Assembly: GCF_000463075.2 (NCBI RefSeq)
Contig: NZ_AVAQ01000051.1
Coordinates: 62,001-126,000, forward strand
DNA: 64,000 nt
Origin: Lactiplantibacillus plantarum EGD-AQ4
GTDB taxonomy: Bacteria; Bacillota; Bacilli; Lactobacillales; Lactobacillaceae
Direction: 5' to 3'
A program made the translations under genes and the position numbers. Numbering within the stretch: position 1 is the stretch's first letter; each line of letters opens with the position of its first letter. Positions 18,110 through 26,305 of the stretch are shown one piece after another. The notes under the pieces are model-generated. The model was not told where the DNA came from and did no database searches. It worked only from the letters and a program-made list of their open reading frames with translations.

Positions 18110-18341
18110 TCAATTTTAAATCCGGCTAAATTATGCACTGGCTTCTTTACAAAGAAAAAATCATATTTCTGGAAGAATACAGGTTGTCTACGAGGTTGAT
18201 TCAACGGTAGTAGCAGAATCAGAAAATCTATATCGTCCGGTTAAATTTGTATCTCCAAACGACGATACGTACGATTCGCTGTAAAGCCAGATACAATACA
18301 GCTACGCTACCCTTAACAAATTTGACACAGTAAACCACATA

Positions 18342-18395
18342 GAAATAATAATCACCCCGAGAATTTGTGGAAATTCTCGGGGTGATTATTATTTC
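18342..18395. terminator. 25-bp perfect hairpin, bidirectional terminator
   Basis: Positions 18342-18366 and 18371-18395 form a 25-bp perfect stem around a GTGG loop, with a GC-rich core and A/T-rich base. It lies 27 bp beyond the stop codon of the flavoprotein reductase (minus) and after the broken membrane-protein gene (plus). Confidence 0.85.
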
Positions 18396-18422
18396 TAGCG
18401 CAAGGTCTTACTTAATGCACGC

Positions 18423-20252
18423 CTACGACATCCGCGCCGCCGCCAACGTACTGATCTTTTCCGCTGCTTTACGTCCCTGATGCACGATACCTGCAATGGC
18501 AGTCCCTGAACCAGGATAGTATTGGCCAATCCAACCGCCAGCGTTCAAGCCAGCTGCATATAAATTCGTGATTGGCCGGTCGAAATTATCCAGCACCTGA
18601 CAATCAACATTGATTTTCAAACCACCAATTGCGCCCAAGTTTGTGGCCCGGTTACGGTAAGCATACCACTTGCCTGACAGTGCTTGGATACCGGCCTGAC
18701 GCCCAAATTCAGCATCTTTTCCGGCTGACGCTTGCTGATTCCAAGCAGTCACACTAGCAGTTAGATTATCAGCTGGCACGTTGATTGCAGCCGCTAAGTC
18801 AGCGAGCGAATCCGCCGCAATCACAGTGCCCTTTTTAACATCGTCAGCCAGTGAATCCGCTGTCCACCAAGCACCCTCCGCTTGTAATGACGAGTCGGCA
18901 AAAATCATGTAGGTCGGCGTCTTGAATTGCTTCTCCTGTTGGAAGATAGCCCGATATTGATAAGCGTAAGTCGCATCTTCACAAACAAAGCGTTTACCAC
19001 GACCGTTGACAAAAATCATCGGCATCGCCGGAACCCGGTTATCAGTCCCATTTCCAGTCTTACCATCAAAGTCAATGCAACCGCCCATACCTTGAATTGC
19101 AGCGCCCACTGACTGACCGAGCAGGATACCATCACCCGTATCGGTCTTGGTAGAGAGACAAGTATTGAATAGCAAGTCATTATACTGCTGAGGACTATAT
19201 TGAAAGGCTAGCGCTTGGTTATGGTCGATGCTGGCCGTTGCTAAAATCACGCCATACCGAGCTTTAAAACTCGCGACCTGATTTTTAACCCGTGCTTTCA
19301 CGCCAGTAATCGAGTGGTCATCCGCCGTGATCAATGTCGTGACGGTCGTGTCATAGCTAATTTTGGCCCCTTTTTCTAGCGCCCGCTTGAGTAAGGTTTG
19401 CGCCAGCACGGTGCCGCCAGCCATACCACCACCGCCTTCGTAAACATGAATCCGATCTGCAAAATCTTCGGATTGCTCATACGGGATTTGCGTATGACCG
19501 TAAACTGCCTGCCATTTAATGCCGAGATCCGCTAACCATTCGATGTTTTTAGGCGCATTGGTTGCTAAATCCCGGACAAGGTCAGCATCGACCGAATTTT
19601 CACCGGCTGCCAGCCACTCGTTTGCATGCTTTTCTGGCGTATCGTTCTGATAAGTTGTAAATTGTTTCTGATATTTTGTGCCTGCTGCCTGAACAACGCC
19701 GCCGGAATAATTGGTGGTTCCTCCGGCAATACCTGCTTTTTCACAAATTAGCACGGACAGGCCTTCGCTAGCTGCCTGAACTGCCGCTGACAACCCAGCA
19801 CCACCAGCGCCAACGACGATCACATCATAGGTCGCATTAAACGTTGTATCCTCAGTCGCCACTTCGGCAGGCGTTACTGGTGATGGATTAGTTGGTGCTT
19901 GCAGTGGATTTACTGACGCTCCCGTCACTTCATCGACAGCCCCTGACTTAGGACTCGGCACATCGATATCTCGTCCGGCTTCTTCAGATAGCGCGTGTTC
20001 TGAAACAGCGATGGCCTTTTCAACCGCTGCCTTAAACGCATTTGCGCTAGTACTTGCCCCAGTAACGGCATCGACATCCGTTGATTGTTCGGCCAGAATC
20101 TGAGCCTTCATTCTCGCGATTCCTAACGCCCCAACCGTCGCAGCTTGGGAATATTCAGCATCAATTTTTTTGATTTTTTGATCTTCAATTGTCACGTTCG
20201 CGGTGATTGGACCATGAAATCCATGCGTCACACCTTGGTATACTTTTGCCAT
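18423..20252 (-). CDS. FMN-bind / FAD flavoprotein reductase (fumarate / urocanate reductase-like)
   Basis: A 609-residue cytoplasmic flavoprotein. Residues 1-75 form an FMN-bind domain ending in Asp61-Ala-Val-Thr64-Gly-Ala-Ser, the motif in which ApbE-type transferases attach FMN to the Thr. Residues 140-605 are an FAD-dependent fumarate-reductase-type domain with a Rossmann motif (YDVIVVGAGGAGLSAA) and a C-terminal NLYAAGLNAGGW flavin motif. Such enzymes reduce activated double bonds (fumarate, urocanate, acrylates) using NADH-linked electron input. The exact substrate is unclear. A second DEVTGAS motif occurs at 107-113, outside the FMN-bind domain. A cre-like site lies just upstream, so repression by CcpA on sugars is plausible. 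Confidence 0.85.
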   Translation of the reverse strand: MAKVYQGVTHGFHGPITANVTIEDQKIKKIDAEYSQAATVGALGIARMKAQILAEQSTDVDAVTGASTSANAFKAAVEKAIAVSEHALSEEAGRDIDVPSPKSGAVDEVTGASVNPLQAPTNPSPVTPAEVATEDTTFNATYDVIVVGAGGAGLSAAVQAASEGLSVLICEKAGIAGGTTNYSGGVVQAAGTKYQKQFTTYQNDTPEKHANEWLAAGENSVDADLVRDLATNAPKNIEWLADLGIKWQAVYGHTQIPYEQSEDFADRIHVYEGGGGMAGGTVLAQTLLKRALEKGAKISYDTTVTTLITADDHSITGVKARVKNQVASFKARYGVILATASIDHNQALAFQYSPQQYNDLLFNTCLSTKTDTGDGILLGQSVGAAIQGMGGCIDFDGKTGNGTDNRVPAMPMIFVNGRGKRFVCEDATYAYQYRAIFQQEKQFKTPTYMIFADSSLQAEGAWWTADSLADDVKKGTVIAADSLADLAAAINVPADNLTASVTAWNQQASAGKDAEFGRQAGIQALSGKWYAYRNRATNLGAIGGLKINVDCQVLDNFDRPITNLYAAGLNAGGWIGQYYPGSGTAIAGIVHQGRKAAEKISTLAAARMS

Positions 20253-20285
20253 AATGATTAACCTCCTAGATTGTGAAGCAAATTA

Positions 20286-20299
20286 CAAAAGCGCTTACA
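20286..20299. promoter_or_regulatory. cre-like CcpA site
   Basis: The minus strand reads TGTAAGCGCTTTTG, matching the cre consensus at 12 of 14 bases, 34 bp upstream of the flavoprotein reductase start. Its position near the promoter supports catabolite control. Confidence 0.5.
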
Positions 20300-20342
20300 T
20301 GGTCAGCCTACACTAGTTTATACTATATTGCAATTTCTAAGC

Positions 20343-20387
20343 AAAAAAATACAGCCACCAAGTCAGACGCCGACTCAATCGCTGTAT
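20343..20387 (-). terminator. Terminator of the peptidase C26 gene
   Basis: ATACAGC (20349-20355) pairs with GCTGTAT (20381-20387), with an inner AGTC/GACT pair; the minus strand continues into seven T. Confidence 0.7.
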
Positions 20388-20404
20388 CTAATCTATTTAC
20401 CTAA

Positions 20405-21133
20405 TCAGCATACCGCCACAAACCGCGCAAACAGTTGCGCTTGAATCGAATCGGCTTGCTGCATCATTTCAGGGTGCCACTGGACACCTAATTGTAAGGC
20501 GCCATCCGTCGACTCGATGGCTTCGACGACCTGGTCTGAGCTCTGAGCAACGGCTTGAAAACCATCTGCCACCTGCTTCAACGCTTGATGGTGGAATGAA
20601 TTGACCGCCAACTTGGTGGTTCCTAAGTATGTCGCTAAGGTCGACTCAGGGGTAACGGTCACCTGATGACTGCCATACGCCGCTAACTGGCCCTGCATGT
20701 GCTTGAGCGTCCCTTGTCCAGCCGGTAGATAACTCATGTCCTGATACAAACTACCACCGTAGCACGCGTTCAAAATTTGCAAACCACGACAAATGCCTAA
20801 AACGGGTTTATCTGCCGCGTGGGTCGCCCGAATCAGTGCCATTTCATACTGATCTCGTTCTGGGTCGATCCCACCCAGCTTGGGCTGTGGCTCCTCACCA
20901 TACGTCGCGGGGGCCACGTCTGCGCCACCGCACAATAATAAGCCGTCAATCAGCGTGACGTAGCGCGCAATCGTTGCCTCATCCGTCGTCACTGGCAACA
21001 CTAGCGGCACGCCACCATTAGCCGTAATCGACCGCAAATAATCGCGGTTCACATAATCGCGTTGCCGCCCCGGAAACATGTGGCTGTCGACCGTAATCAC
21101 ACCGGGTGCAATGCCAATAATTGGTTTGCTCAT
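20405..21133 (-). CDS. Gamma-glutamyl-gamma-aminobutyrate hydrolase-like protein (peptidase C26)
   Basis: A 242-residue class I glutamine amidotransferase-like hydrolase of the PuuD / peptidase C26 family. The nucleophile elbow GICRGLQILN places Cys115, the oxyanion strand is LLLCGGADVAP, and the catalytic His-Glu pair is in VQWHPEMM near residue 220. Family members hydrolyse gamma-glutamyl amide bonds, as in gamma-glutamyl-GABA during putrescine breakdown, but no other putrescine genes are nearby. It is followed by its own terminator and preceded by a short gap from cytX. Confidence 0.85.
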   Translation of the reverse strand: MSKPIIGIAPGVITVDSHMFPGRQRDYVNRDYLRSITANGGVPLVLPVTTDEATIARYVTLIDGLLLCGGADVAPATYGEEPQPKLGGIDPERDQYEMALIRATHAADKPVLGICRGLQILNACYGGSLYQDMSYLPAGQGTLKHMQGQLAAYGSHQVTVTPESTLATYLGTTKLAVNSFHHQALKQVADGFQAVAQSSDQVVEAIESTDGALQLGVQWHPEMMQQADSIQAQLFARFVAVC

Positions 21134-21215
21134 TCTCTTTGCCCTCTTTCTAAAAAAATCCCACGGTAACTGAATATTACCAATGGGATTATCATTTACT
21201 TTTTATTAGAAATTG

Positions 21216-22415
21216 TCAACGACTAAGCTCGCCGCGTGGCAGTGGCGCTAGTTTGACGACTAAGCCACTCAACCAGACCGCTAACCCTAAACCGACGAGT
21301 ACTAATAGCGTCGTGCCACCAACAAAGTCTATTTTTTGAAGCTGATAGTACGCAACGATGCCAATCACCCACCAACTAAAATTGAGCCAGTATGGTAGCG
21401 TCGCTTTGCGGATAAAGTAGGTGACGAAGATAATCGCGTACAATGGCGTGAAAACCGAGCCAATCAGATACAAGAAATTCTCATAGTAGGTCATGGCCAC
21501 GGTCAACGCAATCACCAGCCCCACGACGGTCACGCCGATTGCGAGTCGGTTAATATGCCGACTACCGGTCAAATTCGCCAGACTGGTGGCCGCCGAATAC
21601 GTATCCAAGAAAGTCGTCGTGACCGTTGAGAAGACGATGATCAGTAACGCAATCAGCCCGAGACCTGAGCGTGTCAACAGGGCCGTGATATCGGTTTGGC
21701 CTGTTCGCAAAACGACTAACAATCCAGTCACAAACATCACGATGCTGCCGAGCATGTAGCCCCCAGCACTGACGAGTGCGACGGGTAATGGCCGATCAAC
21801 GCGTTGCGTATAATCCCCAATCAGTGGCAACCAAGACAGTGCCATCGTGACGTTTAGCTCGACTGCTTGACCAAAAGTCAGACTGTCTGCCGGTAGCGAA
21901 TGTGCCGTGGCAGGGGCCATGAAGACCATCGCGAGCATCAGGACGGTCCCAATCACGAGTAAGCCGACCACGAAATTGTTGATTTTGAATAGGAGCTGAC
22001 TGCCCATCAATAACCAGCCGATGATCAGAACGGCCACAATCGTTGCCATTAAGACAGGACTTTTAAAGCCAAATAACTGTCCACTGATGCTATTCATTGC
22101 TAACTGGGCATTGACGATCATGACGGCGGTCCAACCGACCAGTTGTAAGGCGTTTAGCCCCGAAGCTAGCCAGACACCGCCCTGACCAAACGCCAGCTCA
22201 GCTGAAGCCAATGCTGAGCGGTGCAATTTGGCACCTAAGTACCCAGCCGGCACCAAAAACAGGCCACAGCCAATCACGTGGCCGAGGATAATTGCTGCTA
22301 AACCGCGCGTCAATCCTAACGGCGCAATTAACGTTCCCGTCAGAATTTCGGCAATTGAGATGGCCGCCCCGAGCCAGAGCAAGAATTGACTACGAAACAA
22401 GCGCCCTGTTTTCAT
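21216..22415 (-). CDS. cytX: Hydroxymethylpyrimidine transporter CytX (NCS1 family)
   Basis: A 399-residue permease with about twelve membrane helices of the cytosine/purine/thiamine (NCS1) family. It begins MKTGRLFRSQFLLWLGAAIS and carries the family segment LSWLPLIGDYTQR. CytX proteins are found with TPP riboswitches and are thought to import the thiamine pyrimidine HMP. Its start overlaps the thiE stop by 4 nt (ATGA), so it is the last gene of the thiM-thiD-thiE-cytX operon. That position supports the HMP role better than the sequence alone does. Confidence 0.88.
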   Translation of the reverse strand: MKTGRLFRSQFLLWLGAAISIAEILTGTLIAPLGLTRGLAAIILGHVIGCGLFLVPAGYLGAKLHRSALASAELAFGQGGVWLASGLNALQLVGWTAVMIVNAQLAMNSISGQLFGFKSPVLMATIVAVLIIGWLLMGSQLLFKINNFVVGLLVIGTVLMLAMVFMAPATAHSLPADSLTFGQAVELNVTMALSWLPLIGDYTQRVDRPLPVALVSAGGYMLGSIVMFVTGLLVVLRTGQTDITALLTRSGLGLIALLIIVFSTVTTTFLDTYSAATSLANLTGSRHINRLAIGVTVVGLVIALTVAMTYYENFLYLIGSVFTPLYAIIFVTYFIRKATLPYWLNFSWWVIGIVAYYQLQKIDFVGGTTLLVLVGLGLAVWLSGLVVKLAPLPRGELSR

Positions 22416-23068
22416 AATTGCGCCTCACTTGCCGTCAGCATCGCCTTAACCGTCGCGGCCATATCCGGGCTCTGTGCCAACATTGAAATCACCGCTGCGC
22501 CCGCAGCCCCCGTCGCCGCAATCGCCGGCAGCTGGTCGACCGTAATCCCACCGATTGCAACAATCGGCCGTTGTGACGCTGCCACTAATTCCCGTAAGCC
22601 AGCTAACCCAACGACCGGATCCGCATCGGCCTTCGAATTGGTTGGGAAAATTGGCCCACTACCGATATAATCAATGCCATCAATCTGATTAGCTGCTTGA
22701 ATTTCCGCTAATGTCGAACAAGATAGCCCCACGAATAGCTGTCCCGCGACCCGTTCAATCACTTGTGTCACGCGGTCATCGCTTTGACCGACGTGAATGC
22801 CATCCGCCTGCAAGGCTAAGGCCAGTTCCACGTCATCATCCACAATAAACGGGACGTGCGCGGCCGCACAGTGCTGACGTAACCGCTGGCCAAGTGTCAA
22901 CCGTTGGGCGGCCGTCAACTGGCTAGCGCCCTTATCCCGATATTGAAAAGCCGTAATGCCAGCATCGAGCGCCATTTGGACGACCGTTTCTAAATCGCGG
23001 CCCACCACGTCTTGTGTGCCACAGACAAAGTAGGCGCGTAGTTGGGCTGGTTCAAACTCAAGCGTCAT
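22412..23068 (-). CDS. thiE: Thiamine-phosphate synthase
   Basis: A 218-residue TIM-barrel enzyme that joins HMP pyrophosphate and thiazole phosphate to give thiamine phosphate. Typical segments are FQYRDKGAS near residue 41, VPFIVDDDVELALALQADGIHVGQSD around 73-98, and IGSGPIFPTNSKAD for phosphate binding. It overlaps thiD by 11 nt upstream and cytX by 4 nt downstream, giving translational coupling. Confidence 0.95.
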   Translation of the reverse strand: MTLEFEPAQLRAYFVCGTQDVVGRDLETVVQMALDAGITAFQYRDKGASQLTAAQRLTLGQRLRQHCAAAHVPFIVDDDVELALALQADGIHVGQSDDRVTQVIERVAGQLFVGLSCSTLAEIQAANQIDGIDYIGSGPIFPTNSKADADPVVGLAGLRELVAASQRPIVAIGGITVDQLPAIAATGAAGAAVISMLAQSPDMAATVKAMLTASEAQL

Positions 23069-23882
23069 GGATGGTCACCTCCTCACTGAGCGCTGCCCAA
23101 TGATTTAAGGGACCATGACCGTGGCCGACTTGGATACCGTCTTGAATCGTCCCCGCCACGTAAGCCTTCGCCGTCTGAATGGCAGCTGCCATCGACTGAC
23201 CCTTCGCGAGTTCTGCAGTGATGCAAGCCGATAACGTATCGCCAGTACCATGCGTCCGCACCGTTTCGATTCGGGGCGCTGACATCCAAAAGGCCGTGCC
23301 ATCCGCCAACAACACAAAGTCATTCGCTAAATCTGGATTGTCGCCGTGGCCGCCCTTGATAATGACCGTAGCTGCACCTAAATCCTGTAGTGCGTGCCCA
23401 GCTGCGACCATGTCCTGATTACTGGTGATGTGGTGCCCTGTCAGCCGTTCAGCTTCTGGCAAGTTGGGCGTCACCACCGTTGCCAATGGGAGCAACTCAT
23501 CACGAACCGTCTGAATAGCATCTTCAGCCAACAGTGCGGCGCCACCTTTGGCAATCATGACCGGATCGACCGTCAGTGGTCCAAAGTCGACTCGTTTTAA
23601 ATTTTCAACAACGGCGTGGACGTGTTCAGCATCCGCCAACATCCCCGTCTTACAAGCACGAATCTTCAAATCCGCCGCTAGTGAGGCAAACTGTTCATCG
23701 ATCAATTTAGTTGGCATCGCCATAAAATCTTGCACGCCAAGCGTGTTTTGCGCCGTCACGGCAACGACGACTGCCGTTCCGAAGACGTGCCGAGCTTGCA
23801 TCGTTTTCAAATCAGCCATGACACCGGCGCCACCGCCGCTATCTGTCCCGGCAATCGTTGCAACTTGTGGAAATTCATTCAT
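23058..23882 (-). CDS. thiD: Hydroxymethylpyrimidine / phosphomethylpyrimidine kinase
   Basis: A ribokinase-family enzyme of about 274 residues that phosphorylates HMP twice to HMP pyrophosphate. The N-terminal ATIAGTDSGGGAGVMADLK, the PVMIAKGG stretch, and the anion-hole motif RTHGTGDTLSACI are all present. I place the start at the ATG at 23882, preceded by GAGAG, rather than the upstream GTG at 23903. It lies 25 nt after thiM and overlaps thiE. Confidence 0.95.
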   Translation of the reverse strand: MNEFPQVATIAGTDSGGGAGVMADLKTMQARHVFGTAVVVAVTAQNTLGVQDFMAMPTKLIDEQFASLAADLKIRACKTGMLADAEHVHAVVENLKRVDFGPLTVDPVMIAKGGAALLAEDAIQTVRDELLPLATVVTPNLPEAERLTGHHITSNQDMVAAGHALQDLGAATVIIKGGHGDNPDLANDFVLLADGTAFWMSAPRIETVRTHGTGDTLSACITAELAKGQSMAAAIQTAKAYVAGTIQDGIQVGHGHGPLNHWAALSEEVTIHDA

Positions 23883-23907
23883 AAAACTCTCGCGACCCTT
23901 CACTTAT

Positions 23908-24699
23908 TTAATTTAATTTTGCAATTGCTTGAATCTCTTGCACCGAGACGAGGCTCAGCCGGTCGATCAAATCGATGGCAAACGTCGCCGGCCGCGCAGC
24001 CGTCATCTGACTAGCGACTAATTCACCGGCACTCGCTAAGACGACGCAGGCTACTTGAGCCGCGTCATAAATAGCTGTCGGACTGACCGCGGCAAACGCT
24101 GCAACGATGCTGGATAACAAGTCCCCCGACCCAACGTGTAGCTGGAAGAGTGGCGTCCCATTAGCAACTTTAGCGACTCGTTTGCCGTCCGTAATAACAT
24201 CCGTGGGGCCTGATAAAATCACGCAACAGTTAAATTGCTGCGCACACCGTTTGGCAATTTCGACCACGTCACCCTGGCCCGCACCGGCATCAATGCCCTT
24301 CGCTTGCCAGTCAATGTCAGCTAACGCGGCAATTTCACCCGCATTCCCCCGAATCACATCGACCGAAAACTTGTCTAATAAATCCAAAGCGACTTGTTTA
24401 CGATAAGGCACCGCCCCCACCGCAACCGGGTCCAGCACAACTGGCTTATGATACTGATTAGCCAACTTCCCAACAACGGCCATTTGATTGACCTGTTGCG
24501 TCGTCAACGTCCCCATGTTAATGCAAACTGCCCCCGCAATTTGGACCATTGACTCTGCTTCCTGTACTTCTGCCGACATAATGGGCGACGCGCCCAGCGC
24601 ATTCAACCCATTGGCAACATCTTGGACCGTGACAAAGTTGGCGATGTTAAAAACGATTGGATTTTGATCGCGCAGCGTGTTCAATAATTGTAACGTCAT
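23908..24699 (-). CDS. thiM: Hydroxyethylthiazole kinase
   Basis: A 263-residue kinase that phosphorylates the thiazole alcohol for thiamine salvage. The N-terminus (NIANFVTVQDVANGLNALGASPIMS) and the anion-hole region VGSGDLLSSIVAAFAA are diagnostic. It is the first gene after the TPP riboswitch, with GGAGGAG before its ATG. No thiC or thiG is visible, so the operon supports salvage of preformed pyrimidine and thiazole, not full synthesis. Confidence 0.95.
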   Translation of the reverse strand: MTLQLLNTLRDQNPIVFNIANFVTVQDVANGLNALGASPIMSAEVQEAESMVQIAGAVCINMGTLTTQQVNQMAVVGKLANQYHKPVVLDPVAVGAVPYRKQVALDLLDKFSVDVIRGNAGEIAALADIDWQAKGIDAGAGQGDVVEIAKRCAQQFNCCVILSGPTDVITDGKRVAKVANGTPLFQLHVGSGDLLSSIVAAFAAVSPTAIYDAAQVACVVLASAGELVASQMTAARPATFAIDLIDRLSLVSVQEIQAIAKLN

Positions 24700-24734
24700 T
24701 TCAGTTCTCCTCCTTAGTCCTTGGTCACGGCTAA

Positions 24735-24776
24735 TAAAAAACGACCACTGATCAACTTACATCGATCCAGTGGTCG
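24735..24776 (-). terminator. Riboswitch expression-platform terminator
   Basis: CGACCACTG...CAGTGGTCG (24742-24776 on the minus strand) followed by TTTTTT lies between the TPP aptamer and thiM. It is the expected attenuator when TPP is bound. Confidence 0.88.
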
Positions 24777-24790
24777 CTAATAGTAGCAAT

Positions 24791-24880
24791 GACACTTTCC
24801 TACGCAAGTTTGAGCTTACAGGTTCGAAGGGATCGGCACTTACAGCACCATCTCAGCCCATTTTTGGACACCCCTAGTGT
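24791..24880 (-). ncRNA. TPP riboswitch (THI box) aptamer
   Basis: The minus strand carries the aptamer core: ACACTAGGGGTG, then GGGCTGAGATGG, then CCCTTCGAACCTG, then TTGCGTAGGAAAGTGT, which closes P1 with the opening ACACT. These match the THI-box CUGAGA and ACCUG elements. Together with the terminator downstream, high TPP would end transcription before thiM. Confidence 0.95.
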
Positions 24881-25045
24881 TTTGAGAATTCAATTGTTAC
24901 CCTCTAGTTTACCGATTGTAACCGGTAACGTCAATCTTTGTGTCGGCCCATTATTCAAGCGCACACAACGTATTATCGTTTAATCTTCATTGTCGTAATG
25001 GTTATAATAAAGACAACTAAACCTTAAAGAAAAGAGTGATTATCA

Positions 25046-26017
25046 ATGCAAGCACTAGTTGTCCCTGCGCCATCAGATCGTTCCCTAGAACAGCTTGAAT
25101 GGCAAGAACGGCCCATGCCTGAGCTAAGTGCCGACGAAGTTTTGATTAAAACGCAAGCAGTCGGGCTCAACCCAGTTGATTACAAATTAGTCCTAGGTGG
25201 CAATGACGCCTGGGACTATCCCCACATTTTAGGCCTGGACGTGGCCGGAATCGTTGAAGCGGTCGGCGCTAAAGTCACTGACTTTGCCCCGGGTCAACGA
25301 GTCTGCGGGCACGCGAATCTGGCCAAAGATGGGACATTTGCGGAATATACCTGTTTGCCCGCTGCCGCCCTCGCCAAAATTCCAACGACGATCAGCTTTG
25401 AAACTGCCGCGGCCAGTCTCTGCGCTGGTCTGACCGCCTACCAAGCTTTATTGCGTAAGGCCAACTTGAATGCAGTACACACCGTCCTCATTCACGCGGG
25501 TGCCGGTGGTGTCGGCAGCATGGCGATCCAGTTAGCAAAAGCTGCAGGCAAAACGGTCTATACGACGGTCTCGCAACGCAAACAAGCCTTTGTCGCGCCG
25601 CTTCATCCCGATGCGCAAATCGATTACCGCCATGAAGACGTGACGACTAAAATTCAAGCGTTAACCCAACAACGGGGTGTCGATTTGATCGTCAACACGA
25701 TTGGTAATCCTGAAGCTGACTTGCCCCGCTTGGCCTACAACGGACAGCTGGTCTGTGTCCTTGAGACACCTCAGACTTTCCCCAAGAACCAGGTCGTCAG
25801 CGTTAGCAAGCTAGATTTAGGTGGCGCCCATCGCAGCGGTAATCCCGCCCAAGTCGCGGACCTCGGTCAAATGGCTGCTGCCCTGCTCGCTCTGATTGAA
25901 GCCGGCAAGGTCGACCCCTTGATCAGCCAAGTCTTGAAACGCGACCAACTCGTTGATGGCTTGCAGCAACTTCAAGCAGACCAAGTAACCGGTAAACTCG
26001 TGGTGACGTTTGACTAA
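25046..26017 (+). CDS. Zinc-independent alcohol dehydrogenase / quinone oxidoreductase
   Basis: A 323-residue medium-chain dehydrogenase. The N-terminal GroES-like domain (VGLNPVDYKLV, then HILGLDVAGIVEAVG) precedes a Rossmann motif IHAGAGGVGSMAIQLAKAAG for NADPH. No structural or catalytic zinc ligands are seen, so reduction of quinones or alpha,beta-unsaturated carbonyls is likely. It stands alone between the thi operon promoter region and the converging lar operon. It is one of three such enzymes in the window (others at 15477 and 51936), but the only one without an adjacent regulator. Confidence 0.85.
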   Translation: MQALVVPAPSDRSLEQLEWQERPMPELSADEVLIKTQAVGLNPVDYKLVLGGNDAWDYPHILGLDVAGIVEAVGAKVTDFAPGQRVCGHANLAKDGTFAEYTCLPAAALAKIPTTISFETAAASLCAGLTAYQALLRKANLNAVHTVLIHAGAGGVGSMAIQLAKAAGKTVYTTVSQRKQAFVAPLHPDAQIDYRHEDVTTKIQALTQQRGVDLIVNTIGNPEADLPRLAYNGQLVCVLETPQTFPKNQVVSVSKLDLGGAHRSGNPAQVADLGQMAAALLALIEAGKVDPLISQVLKRDQLVDGLQQLQADQVTGKLVVTFD

Positions 26018-26149
26018 GAGACGCCACGTTTGGTCTGCATGATTCAGTTAACTAAACAATTTTCAACAAACGCATTTTGGCGCAGCATATCATGACTCGT
26101 TGTTACGATTGTTGAGCAGTGATTGTGACAAACCCAATCGAATCTAGCG

Positions 26150-26187
26150 AAAAATGCACTTCAAGGGCGGCCTTGAAGTGCATTTTT
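26150..26187. terminator. Bidirectional terminator between the oxidoreductase gene and larE
   Basis: A 17-bp perfect stem (26150-26166 with 26171-26187) with a GCGG loop, ending in five T on either strand. Confidence 0.88.
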
Positions 26188-26305
26188 GGGTTGTTAGCCA
26201 ATGACCATCATTGGTAAAAATTCGGCTGGTATCATCGTCATTGGCGCATGGACGGGCAGGCCCGTTTGCCGCCACCCGCTCGTCCATGGTGGTGCGACTC
26301 AATCA

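Larger units (their letters stand above)
16646..18284 (+). pseudogene. Small membrane-anchored protein gene broken by an IS30 insertion
   Basis: The 5' part (16646-16965) codes for MKKKRVAVWG, one transmembrane helix, and an extracellular Asn/Ser/Lys-rich domain ending ...TKINYALPELSNQ. After the IS, the frame resumes at about 18132 as NYALASLQRKNHISGRIQVV and runs to a TAA at 18282-18284. Restoring the pre-insertion sequence gives two in-frame copies of the segment starting NYAL, 45 bp apart, with a TAA between them, so the gene may have been damaged before the IS arrived. GGAGACTCGGGGA precedes the ATG at 16646. No family was recognised; it resembles a small surface or lipoprotein-like protein. 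Confidence 0.65.

Noticed and set aside
26246-26295. Long imperfect inverted repeat with GCATGGACG arms downstream of larE
   Set aside because: It has no T run and lies before a much better terminator at 26150-26187; it may be part of the larE transcript end but I cannot assign a role.
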